From positions 62,001 through 126,000 of the forward strand of contig NZ_JBDVNC010000017.1 in NCBI RefSeq assembly GCF_039969785.1: a DNA stretch of 64,000 nt, read 5' to 3'. The notes under the pieces were generated by a model. The model ran no database searches, was not told where the DNA came from, and was given only the letters and a program-made list of their open reading frames with translations. This document shows, piece after piece, positions 8,442-15,823 of this stretch. A program made the translations under genes and the position numbers. Origin of the DNA: Shimia sp039969785 (GTDB taxonomy: Bacteria > Pseudomonadota > Alphaproteobacteria > Rhodobacterales > Rhodobacteraceae). How positions within the stretch are numbered: the first letter of the stretch is position 1; every line of letters starts with the position of its first letter.

Positions 8442-9053
8442 GTGCAGGTGCCGTTCACATATTCCCAACTTGTCACTTGGCTCAAGGTGATACTTCCACT
8501 TGCGGCACTGGGTTTGCTAAGCACATTGTTTCTGGTGCCCCGCAATATCGACCTTGATGGCTCCTTACCATTTGCCAAAATCGAGCTGGAAAAAAGGTTG
8601 CGTACGCAACAGGTGACAGCGCCCTATTTCGCCGGTCAGACCAGTCAGGGACATGAAGTCGCCCTGACGGCGGAAACCGCGCATCCCGACCCGGAAGCGC
8701 CGAAAAGTACAATTGCCGTAAATGTGACTGCCCGCATCAAAACACTGGACGACAAGGTATACACGGCCATCGCCAACCAAGGCGTTGCTGATGGAGAGTT
8801 TCAGGAAGTGGTTCTTGAAGGCGACGTCGTTCTGACAACCTCTTCGGATTACGCGATAAATACCGAGATGATGATCTTCAGCCTTGCCGAAATTCGGGCA
8901 GAAAGCGGCGCCGATGTTCTGGTCGAGGGCCCAATGGGCACACTGACCGCAGGCCGGATGGCCCTGCGCCCTGCTGACAACTCAGATGATATCTATTTGT
9001 TTTTCACAAAAGGTGTGAAACTGGTATACACACCTAAACACACTACGAGGTGA
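8442..9053 (+). CDS. lptC: LptC, LPS transport periplasmic bridge component
   Basis: About 203 residues. One N-terminal transmembrane helix (LKVILPLAALGLLSTLFLVP) is followed by a beta-jellyroll OstA-like domain. LptC receives LPS from LptBFG in the inner membrane and passes it to LptA. The GTG at 8442, 4 nt after the kdsD stop, is preferred because the reading frame before it overlaps kdsD and the ATG at 8409 has no ribosome-binding site. Another in-frame GTG at 8448 is possible. The function is supported strongly by the neighbours lptA and lptB. Confidence 0.9.
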   Translation: MQVPFTYSQLVTWLKVILPLAALGLLSTLFLVPRNIDLDGSLPFAKIELEKRLRTQQVTAPYFAGQTSQGHEVALTAETAHPDPEAPKSTIAVNVTARIKTLDDKVYTAIANQGVADGEFQEVVLEGDVVLTTSSDYAINTEMMIFSLAEIRAESGADVLVEGPMGTLTAGRMALRPADNSDDIYLFFTKGVKLVYTPKHTTR

Positions 9054-9056
9054 CAC

Positions 9057-9539
9057 GTGCTCCTGCTGCGCTCGCTGCTGATTATTACTCTGGCCACGTT
9101 CCCGGCCATACTAACTGCTCAAGGCCTCAAAGTTGCATTTGGGGAAATGGAGCAAGACTCAAATGTCCCAGTCGAGGTGACGGCAGACAGCTTGTCCGTT
9201 AACCAAAACGATGGCAGCGCCGTGTTCAACGGCAATGTCCACATCGCGCAGGGCGAAATGCGCATGTCCGCTGACAAAGTAAATGTTCACTATCGCGAAG
9301 ATGCTCAGGGCATCGCGCGACTGGTTGCAAACGGTGACGTATTGTTGGTTCAGGGCGAAGATGTCGCCGAGGCTGACAAGGCGGATTACAGCATCGAAAC
9401 CGGCACCGTCGTTATGACGGGTAACGTCACCGTTGTGCAGGGCGCGAACACTGTGACAGCAGACGAAATGACAATTAACCTTCAGGACAATACTGCAGAA
9501 ATGCACGGCCGGGTTAAAACTGTGCTCAGGACCGAATAA
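9057..9539 (+). CDS. lptA: LptA, periplasmic LPS transport protein
   Basis: 160 residues with a cleavable signal peptide (LLIITLATFPAILTAQG) and an OstA-like beta-jellyroll domain. Repeating strand patterns are seen at VEVTADSLSVNQNDGSAVF and VVMTGNVTVVQGANTVTA. LptA oligomers form the bridge carrying LPS across the periplasm. The start is GTG at 9057, preceded by an ACGAGGTG box. It lies 3 nt after lptC and 2 nt before lptB. Confidence 0.93.
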   Translation: MLLLRSLLIITLATFPAILTAQGLKVAFGEMEQDSNVPVEVTADSLSVNQNDGSAVFNGNVHIAQGEMRMSADKVNVHYREDAQGIARLVANGDVLLVQGEDVAEADKADYSIETGTVVMTGNVTVVQGANTVTADEMTINLQDNTAEMHGRVKTVLRTE

Positions 9540-9541
9540 CT

Positions 9542-10300
9542 ATGGCCAAACCGAAACTTGCTGTCACTGAGGGACAATCCGGATTGCGGGTTGATAATCT
9601 GCGCAAAGCCTATCGCAAACGCGTTGTCATCCGCGACTTTTCCATGGAGTTGAACCGTGGCGAAGTTGTTGCACTTTTGGGACCAAACGGCGCCGGCAAG
9701 ACCACGGCGTTCTATGCAATTGCCGGGCTGGTATTCCCCGAAGGCGGTCATGTCAGCATTGACGGGCGCGACGCCACGACATTGCCGATGTACCGACGCG
9801 CCAAGCTGGGGATAGGTTATCTTCCTCAGGAGATGTCGATCTTTCGCGGCCTTTCTGTCGAGGACAACATTACCGCCATTCTCGACATCACACTGAAAGA
9901 CCGCCACAAGCGCCGTGAGCGGCTGGAAGAGCTGTTATCAGAATTCTCTATCGAACACTTGCGCCGCGCCCCTGCGCTGGCGCTGTCAGGCGGGGAGCGT
10001 CGCCGAGTTGAAATCGCCCGGTGTCTCGCCGCTAACCCAAAGTATCTGTTGCTTGACGAACCCTTTGCGGGCGTCGACCCAATCTCTGTTGGCGACATTC
10101 GCCATCTGGTCGCAGATCTAAAGAAACGCGGCATCGGCGTGTTGATCACAGATCACAATGTGCGCGAGACGTTAGAGATCGTGGACAGGGCCTATATTCT
10201 GCACGACGGCAAAGTTTTGATGTCGGGAACACCGGACGACGTTGTGCAAAACGAAAACGTCCGCCGCGTCTATCTTGGGGACAATTTCAGGATTTCCTGA
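9542..10300 (+). CDS. lptB: LptB, LPS export ABC ATPase
   Basis: 252 residues. It has Walker A (GPNGAGKT), an ABC signature (LSGGERRR), Walker B with the catalytic Glu (YLLLDEPFAGVD) and an H-loop (LITDHNVRE). LptB powers extraction of LPS from the inner membrane with LptFG, which are not in this window. The protein has an extra ~10 residue N-terminus. In many proteobacteria rpoN follows immediately; here a 238-bp non-coding gap precedes hpf. Confidence 0.96.
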   Translation: MAKPKLAVTEGQSGLRVDNLRKAYRKRVVIRDFSMELNRGEVVALLGPNGAGKTTAFYAIAGLVFPEGGHVSIDGRDATTLPMYRRAKLGIGYLPQEMSIFRGLSVEDNITAILDITLKDRHKRRERLEELLSEFSIEHLRRAPALALSGGERRRVEIARCLAANPKYLLLDEPFAGVDPISVGDIRHLVADLKKRGIGVLITDHNVRETLEIVDRAYILHDGKVLMSGTPDDVVQNENVRRVYLGDNFRIS

Positions 10301-10343
10301 ATCCGAAAACGGTGAATTTCCGCCGAAAAATGGATTCATATCA

Positions 10344-10372
10344 TTGACACTCAGGCCCTGTGATCCTCAAAT
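10344..10372 (+). promoter_or_regulatory. Candidate sigma-70 promoter for hpf-ptsN
   Basis: A consensus -35 hexamer TTGACA (10344-10349) is followed after 17 bp by TCAAAT (10367-10372, 4 of 6 matches to TATAAT). It lies in the lptB-hpf gap, about 170 bp upstream of the hpf start. It would give hpf-ptsN a transcript independent of lptCAB. It was identified by pattern only. Confidence 0.4.
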
Positions 10373-10538
10373 ATACAGTATGACATTTCTGCCAATCAAT
10401 GCGCCGAGTCTCGCGGTCTTTCAGAAAAGGCCCGGTCAAACGCAAGGCTGGAGAATGTCGATTACCAGCATTCGGACCTAATAATAACCTGGGCTTTCGC
10501 ACGCCCTTGGTCCGACATGTCATCGAAAAGGAGACAGG

Positions 10539-11108
10539 ATGCGCTACCAAATCACCGGAAAACACATCGACATCGGCGATGCCCTACAGACCCACGTCAA
10601 AGACGAGCTTGGCTCAGTGGTGAACAAATATGCAGAACGGCCGACCGATGCGAATATAATTTTCTCAAAAAGCGCACATGAATATGTCTGCGAAGCCACG
10701 GTCCACCTGTCGACCGGGTTGACCGCACAGGCCAAGGCTCACGCCACAGAAATCTACGCCGCATTTGACGATTGCCGCGATAAAATGGAAAAACAATTAC
10801 GTCGTTACAAACGTCGATTAAAAGACCATCACCGGGATCGTTCAGAACCGGTTGAACTTTTCGGCGCGTCCTCGTATATCCTCGCGCCAGAAGTGGAAGC
10901 CGAGGAATCCGAGCCTGAAACGCTCCAGCCCGTAATCGTCGCTGAGATGGAATCAAAAATTCAATCTCTGAGCGTCGGCGAAGCGGTCATGCAAATGGAG
11001 CTTGCAGGGGCACCGGTCCTGGTTTTCAAGAACGAGGGGAAAGACGGGTTGAACGTGGTATATCGTCGTGACGACGGTAATATCGGGTGGATTGATCCGC
11101 AAAATTAA
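10539..11108 (+). CDS. hpf: Ribosome hibernation promoting factor, long form
   Basis: 189 residues. The N-terminal domain (1-100) starts MRYQITGKHIDIGDALQTHV and includes FSKSAHEYVCEATVHL. The C-terminal dimerisation domain (about 130-189) carries SVGEAVMQMELAGAPVLVFKN and a DDGNIGWIDP ending. Long HPF alone pairs ribosomes into inactive 100S dimers in stationary phase. A GGAGACAGG box precedes the ATG. The gene is followed by ptsN after a short hairpin, as is usual in alphaproteobacteria. Confidence 0.95.
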   Translation: MRYQITGKHIDIGDALQTHVKDELGSVVNKYAERPTDANIIFSKSAHEYVCEATVHLSTGLTAQAKAHATEIYAAFDDCRDKMEKQLRRYKRRLKDHHRDRSEPVELFGASSYILAPEVEAEESEPETLQPVIVAEMESKIQSLSVGEAVMQMELAGAPVLVFKNEGKDGLNVVYRRDDGNIGWIDPQN

Positions 11109-11110
11109 AA

Positions 11111-11133
11111 GGTGGGGTGTCTGACACCCCATC
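11111..11133 (+). other. Intergenic RNA hairpin between hpf and ptsN
   Basis: GGGGTGT-CTG-ACACCCC (11114-11130) is a perfect 7-bp stem with a 3-nt loop, and it can be extended outward by T-A, G-U and G-C pairs. No T-run follows, so it is unlikely to be a strong terminator. A processing or stability element between the two cistrons is possible. Confidence 0.45.
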
Positions 11134-11149
11134 CGGAGATACAGGCATA

Positions 11150-11614
11150 ATGGACCTTTCATCGATCCTCAAACCAGAGGCGGTTAAAGTTGTTACTTCC
11201 GCTTCCAGTAAGAAGCGGTTGCTGCAGGAATTCGGCGACCTCGCTGCGTCAGCTTATGCGCTCAAAGCGTCATATGTCGTCGAAGCCCTGCAAGAACGTG
11301 AGAACCTGGGACCAACGGGTGTGGGACATGGCGTAGCTTTGCCACATGCCCGACTGGAGTCGATCGAAAGTGTCGTTGGCGCCTTTATTCTTTTGGAAAA
11401 GCCTGTTGATTTCAACGCGGTAGACCGACAGCCGGTTGACATCGCCTTTGCCTTGTTCGCGCCCGAAGAAGCAGGTGTAGATCATCTTAAGGCATTGGCA
11501 CAAGTGTCTCGTCGGCTGCGGGAAAGCGCGATTTGCGCCAAGCTGCGTGCCAATCAGGATGCGGGAACGTTGTTCACCATCCTAACGGAAACAGACAAGG
11601 TTCAGGCCGCCTGA
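11150..11614 (+). CDS. ptsN: PTS IIA-like nitrogen regulatory protein PtsN
   Basis: 154 residues, a single PTS EIIA type 2 domain. The phosphorylated His lies in GVGHGVALPHARLE. The protein is part of the regulatory nitrogen PTS (EINtr-NPr-EIIANtr) and carries no transport activity. The ATG at 11150 with an upstream GGAG is chosen; an in-frame GTG at 11117 lies inside the intergenic hairpin. The gene follows hpf as in most alphaproteobacteria, although rpoN is missing upstream. A long inverted repeat covers its stop codon. Confidence 0.93.
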   Translation: MDLSSILKPEAVKVVTSASSKKRLLQEFGDLAASAYALKASYVVEALQERENLGPTGVGHGVALPHARLESIESVVGAFILLEKPVDFNAVDRQPVDIAFALFAPEEAGVDHLKALAQVSRRLRESAICAKLRANQDAGTLFTILTETDKVQAA

Positions 11615-11627
11615 TCAGGTGGCCTGA
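11602..11627. repeat. 26-bp inverted repeat across the ptsN stop codon
   Basis: The arms TCAGGCCGCCTGA (11602-11614) and TCAGGTGGCCTGA (11615-11627) are reverse complements except for one G-U-compatible position. The first arm ends exactly at the ptsN TGA. It lies between convergent ptsN and the sulfotransferase gene, where a bidirectional stop signal would be expected, but there is no T-run on either side. Confidence 0.5.
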
Positions 11628-11632
11628 CGCCT

Positions 11633-13060
11633 TCATTTCCACCGATCAAATCCAAAAATCCAGTAGTCGCGCTGGTAGATATCGCTGACCAACGCTTCGA
11701 TTTCGTCGTCATAAATTTCGTCCAGCGAATAGGGCTGACCCAATCCACCTAACTCTGGTTCTGGTGCGTCTGCGCGACCAACTTGCTTGGCCAGCGCTGG
11801 CAATTGCGTCTGCATGTCCGCTTCTCGAATAATCATGTCGGGCAAGGCCAATTCTCCGAACCCTCTCAGTGCGCCAGACTGGGTCGCCCAGTGTGCGTCT
11901 TGCCTAAGGCTGGTCTGTCCGGCCAGATTCGCCTTCACAAACCTCAGATATCCCAGAAAAGCGGCCTTATGTGCCGCAACGTCATATTCATCGCTTGTCG
12001 CATCCCGAGGTAACGGAACTTTGAAAACCTGCCGCAGGGTATTCTGGATTTTGCGGAAACTGCCTTCTCCTGATGCCAGAATTCGTTCGCAAAACGCGTG
12101 ATGTGCCCGCAGCGCAGGATGGCGAACAACGCTGAACGTTCTATGACCCAAATTGCCACGTTTCCACTGTCGCAGCGCCTTTTGATTGAAGTTGGTCAGC
12201 AACCCGTCAACGGGCACGCCATCCAACCCTGCCAACCAACGCATAACTTCGGCTTCAGGCCCGGATCGTAGTGGCAGAAACATTAGAGGAGCCACAGCCG
12301 CAGCAATGTATGTCGGGACAACCGGTCCGCGCCTCGGTTCAAAATTTGGCGTACGGCTCAGATTAAACCGGTCCAACTCGCCCAATGCAGTCGAAATCTC
12401 TCCAAAGTTCGACACTTTTTCCGAAAGCGGGCTGGGGTTCTGACGCTTCAAGGACCGGTCCAGCGCGTCTAGACGTTCGTCGACACCCAAATAGGAGGCC
12501 AGCCCATTCATGACCTGCACGTCCTGCAAGTCTTCGTAGGCGACATAAAACGCAGTCTGGCCGCTAAGCTGCAGCGATTTCATCAGCGAAACCTGAAAAT
12601 CCTGCAAGTCTTCAACGTGACGTTTGAATTCCACCCCATCAAAACGCACTTTGCTATCTTTGCGGCGGCGCACATCGGTCAGTTTCCATTGCCCTGTCGC
12701 CTGCGCAATTTTCCACGAAACATAGCTGTCCAATGGATTGCGCGTCAGCACAATCTTGGCGCAGCGCGGGTCATTCAAAACATCATCCAGCACGCGCGGA
12801 TCATGATCGTGAAAAAACCGAAACCCGGCCAGCGTATCCGTCTGAGACTTGATCGCCGTCAACAATTGGGTCGGGTCAGCAGTGCGCTGATCCAGCGTGA
12901 CGCCCAGTATGTCATCTTTGTTTGGGTAGCCGATAAAATGCGGATTGAACGCTTCACCATGGCAACTTAAGCCCGAAAACGCGTTGATGTTCGTTTCCAA
13001 AAAGTTAGAACCGGTGCGCATTTCTGCAAACACAACAAAATAATCAAATTTACGGGACAT
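11633..13060 (-). CDS. Two-domain sulfotransferase
   Basis: 475 residues, larger than single sulfotransferases. The N-terminal half (1-240) has a PAPS 5'-phosphosulfate loop (MRTGSNFLE, residues 14-22) and a 3'-phosphate motif (LTRNPLDSYVSWKIA, about 120-134), as in NodH-like enzymes. The C-terminal half begins a second sulfotransferase-like fold: FSVVRHPALRAHHAF resembles a 3'-phosphate motif of carbohydrate sulfotransferases and the end DYWIFGFDRW is typical of sulfotransferase family 2, but I see no second 5' loop. So one active site is likely. The gene is 6 nt downstream of a GT14-type enzyme and in a polysaccharide region, so a glycan acceptor is inferred. Confidence 0.8.
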   Translation of the reverse strand: MSRKFDYFVVFAEMRTGSNFLETNINAFSGLSCHGEAFNPHFIGYPNKDDILGVTLDQRTADPTQLLTAIKSQTDTLAGFRFFHDHDPRVLDDVLNDPRCAKIVLTRNPLDSYVSWKIAQATGQWKLTDVRRRKDSKVRFDGVEFKRHVEDLQDFQVSLMKSLQLSGQTAFYVAYEDLQDVQVMNGLASYLGVDERLDALDRSLKRQNPSPLSEKVSNFGEISTALGELDRFNLSRTPNFEPRRGPVVPTYIAAAVAPLMFLPLRSGPEAEVMRWLAGLDGVPVDGLLTNFNQKALRQWKRGNLGHRTFSVVRHPALRAHHAFCERILASGEGSFRKIQNTLRQVFKVPLPRDATSDEYDVAAHKAAFLGYLRFVKANLAGQTSLRQDAHWATQSGALRGFGELALPDMIIREADMQTQLPALAKQVGRADAPEPELGGLGQPYSLDEIYDDEIEALVSDIYQRDYWIFGFDRWK

Positions 13061-13066
13061 GGGTTA

Positions 13067-14764
13067 TTACTGCACCAAATAGGGTTTGCGCGGTGGTTTT
13101 TTCTGTTCGTTTTCAGGCGAGTCCACCGGAAAATCACCCATTAGATAAGGATGCATCCCCTGATTTTTGAGATTTTGCAGAAACTGCCCAAACCCGGTCA
13201 GATCTGTCATATGGGGTGCCTCGGCAAGCCGACGTTGGCTGCCTGTGCCAATCTCATCGATAATGGCCTGCAAAGGCTCCATAGGCGCCTCGATAAACTC
13301 CGCCATCGTCCAGATGCGAACCCGCGCCTTTGCATAGGGCGACCGCAGTGCCCAAAGCTGATCATTCTCCAGCTTTTGCAAACGCGCTGCTTCTTTGCGA
13401 ATGTCTGCAAAATTTCTGTTGGACTTAAACAACGGCAACGCCCACGCGCCGCTGATCATCGACACCTGAGCATTTGGGTCTTTGGCGATAAACCACACCG
13501 GCGCGCCTTCGTCCCTTGGTCCGACCTGAAAACACTGCCGTTCGCCACGCGTGTTCCAGATCAGGCTGGTCAGAAAGGCGATCGAATTATAGTCGCGCCC
13601 TTTCGGGGAATCCCCCAAGGCGCCATTTATCACTTTCTGCCCGCCCGAAAACTCGGCCCGTTCCGGCGCGAACAAATGCCCATGCACCTGCGCTCCCGTG
13701 GTCTTGGACAACCATGTTTCAAAGTCTTCGAACAATTCGGAGAACCCGTGAAACACCGAATACCGACCGAAAGTCATACCATTTTCCCACCCGTCATTGG
13801 GAAAACGGCTCTGCATATACAAACCCGTACGACCCTTGGTGCGACGCTCGACGGCTTTGGCAAAAATCCGGTCAATCTTGGCCGGGTTAGGTTCGCTCAT
13901 TTTAATGGCGCCTTCTGGGTCACGCAGAAACCCGTCATACACCCGGTTCGCCTGAGGCCAGATCTTGCGCGCCACAAAACAATCCGACCGTCTGAGCAAT
14001 TGTAGGTGATCGTCATAAAAGATGTGCGGTTTGCCCTGGAAATCAAACTTGGATAGCGTCAAAGACCGGCTTTCGAAGTTGGTGGAATACAGCCGCGACA
14101 GAGTCTGAAAATAGCTCTCATCCGGGATCCAGACGCGTTTGAAATACTTGTCAAACGTCTCACGCTCGGGGTCTTGCAAAATTGCCGACAGTGTTTGCCG
14201 GGTCAGACACCACCACTGCGACCCCATATGCGGCACAATCCCGTGCGGGATCTTACGCTTGATGCGCAACAATCGCTGAATATCGACCCATCTGTCGAAC
14301 AGATACCGCTGCTTGCGCCACGAAAACGGAAAATGCAGCGTAAACCGTTCATTGTCCAAACCACCGACGGTCCACGGCACATCCGCCGTGGTCGCGCTTT
14401 CGATGAAGTCGGTACGTGGCCGTGCCTTTAGATAATCTTTCAACTCTTGAACCGGGCGCAGCGGCAGGCATGACCCGGATGACAAATACACATGCCGCAC
14501 CTTCGGAAACTCGGTCAGCATCAGTTCCGCAGCGGATTGCGATGCCGCCACAAGGCCCCAGGCCCCCCATTCACAACGATGCCGCTTGCAAAACCGGATA
14601 TCCGGCTCATCAGCCAGTGCCTTGGAAAACTTTTTGAATGCGCGTGGTTTCACGGTGGCATCCACATGGATCACAACAGGACAGCCGTATTTGGTCCAAT
14701 GCCGCGCCACCTGTTCCGCGCGATCAAAGGCCGAGTGGACCAGCATGAGGATGCCAACGCTCAT
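13067..14764 (-). CDS. Core-2/I-branching type glycosyltransferase (GT14) with C-terminal extension
   Basis: 565 residues. The N-terminal ~300 residues contain the hallmarks of the Core-2/I-branching and peptide O-xylosyltransferase family: ILMLVHSAF at the start, VYLSSGSCLPLRP, GSQWWCLTRQT and IPDESYFQTL. The remaining ~260 residues form a separate domain of the kind annotated DUF5927 in related bacteria. I recognise no catalytic motif in it. The family transfers GlcNAc or xylose. The ATG overlaps the stop of the next gene upstream by 4 nt (ATGA). It sits directly before the sulfotransferase, so the two proteins probably act on one glycan. Confidence 0.85.
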   Translation of the reverse strand: MSVGILMLVHSAFDRAEQVARHWTKYGCPVVIHVDATVKPRAFKKFSKALADEPDIRFCKRHRCEWGAWGLVAASQSAAELMLTEFPKVRHVYLSSGSCLPLRPVQELKDYLKARPRTDFIESATTADVPWTVGGLDNERFTLHFPFSWRKQRYLFDRWVDIQRLLRIKRKIPHGIVPHMGSQWWCLTRQTLSAILQDPERETFDKYFKRVWIPDESYFQTLSRLYSTNFESRSLTLSKFDFQGKPHIFYDDHLQLLRRSDCFVARKIWPQANRVYDGFLRDPEGAIKMSEPNPAKIDRIFAKAVERRTKGRTGLYMQSRFPNDGWENGMTFGRYSVFHGFSELFEDFETWLSKTTGAQVHGHLFAPERAEFSGGQKVINGALGDSPKGRDYNSIAFLTSLIWNTRGERQCFQVGPRDEGAPVWFIAKDPNAQVSMISGAWALPLFKSNRNFADIRKEAARLQKLENDQLWALRSPYAKARVRIWTMAEFIEAPMEPLQAIIDEIGTGSQRRLAEAPHMTDLTGFGQFLQNLKNQGMHPYLMGDFPVDSPENEQKKPPRKPYLVQ

Positions 14765-15771
14765 GCCCAGTTTCCTTTGGACATAAGCCCCAGAATCTCA
14801 AGCTGGCGCCAGTTGATGTATTTTTCAGACCACTTGCACCACAGTTCCGGGTTGTCGCGCAGCCGTTGCGCATAAGCCAGATATTCAACGCTGGCCGCGT
14901 AGTGCTGCTTGCGCTCCAATTCTTCGTCCGCTTTGACCGTAAACGTGTCCAGAAACTTGGTGTGCAACAAAAGACCCGACGCCTTTTCACCACCCCATTC
15001 GTCAAACACCTGATTCAAACCACGCGGCAACAGCATGTGGGTCGAACTGGCATAGGCATAGCGTCGGTTCCATTTAACCAAAGGCACCTTGTTCAGCGCG
15101 GGTGCCAGCTCCGGGTTGTCCGGGAAAAACACACGCGACCGCGGGCCGCCTTGTATCCACAGATTTCCGTAAGCCGCGTTTTTCGTCATCGTGTAGTTGC
15201 CGGCATCGAACCAACAGGCAATATCAAGCGGGTCCTGACCGGCATGATAGGGTTGTTCTGTGATCGGTCCGCGAGGATACATATCCAGCAACATAGCGCT
15301 GAACGATTTGATCGAACTGGCATCAAGCCAATCCGTGAGCGCCGTAATCGGGCGTGTGTCACAGAACGGATATATAAAGAATTCGTCCGGATCGACAACA
15401 AGGCACCAATGGTCGTGTGCATAGCGTAGCTGCAGCCAGTTCAGCCAATCCACACCATATTTCGATTTCTTATAAGAATGGCGCGTGTGCCATACGGAAA
15501 CGTCAGGTTGCTCTGCCAGATACTCCAGCGATCCGTCGTTGCTATCATTGTCCACGAACAGGAAATGATTGACGCCTTTGTTCCGGTAATACTCCAGAAA
15601 ATATGGTAGCCTGACCTGCTCGTTGCGTTGCGTCGAAAACAACAACAAATCGTTGGGTTTGATCTTTCCGGTACGGTCCGCAATGCTCCGCAGCTCGCGA
15701 CGTTTGCGTATGGCCCGAACCAATCGCATTCGCCGTGCAAATCGCAGCTGATATGAACGCCAGACGCCCAA
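14761..15771 (-). CDS. Family 2/92-type glycosyltransferase
   Basis: About 336 residues. The domain starts with LLLFSTQRNEQVRLPYFLEYY and FLFVDNDSNDGS, which is the nucleotide-sugar binding fold seen in PF13704 (Glyco_tranf_2_4). The metal-binding DxD is in VVDPDEFFIYP. No signal peptide or membrane helix is present, so it is cytoplasmic. The TTG at 15771, with a GGAAACGGA box, gives the N-terminus (M)GVWRSYQLRF; an in-frame TTG at 15804 and ATG codons further in are alternatives. It is coupled by a 4-nt overlap to the GT14-type gene. The sugar transferred is not known. Confidence 0.8.
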   Translation of the reverse strand: MGVWRSYQLRFARRMRLVRAIRKRRELRSIADRTGKIKPNDLLLFSTQRNEQVRLPYFLEYYRNKGVNHFLFVDNDSNDGSLEYLAEQPDVSVWHTRHSYKKSKYGVDWLNWLQLRYAHDHWCLVVDPDEFFIYPFCDTRPITALTDWLDASSIKSFSAMLLDMYPRGPITEQPYHAGQDPLDIACWFDAGNYTMTKNAAYGNLWIQGGPRSRVFFPDNPELAPALNKVPLVKWNRRYAYASSTHMLLPRGLNQVFDEWGGEKASGLLLHTKFLDTFTVKADEELERKQHYAASVEYLAYAQRLRDNPELWCKWSEKYINWRQLEILGLMSKGNWA

Positions 15772-15823
15772 TCCGTTTCCTTTACCCTCACCGTGCCCTG
15801 TCAAAATTCAGAGCAGGAACATA

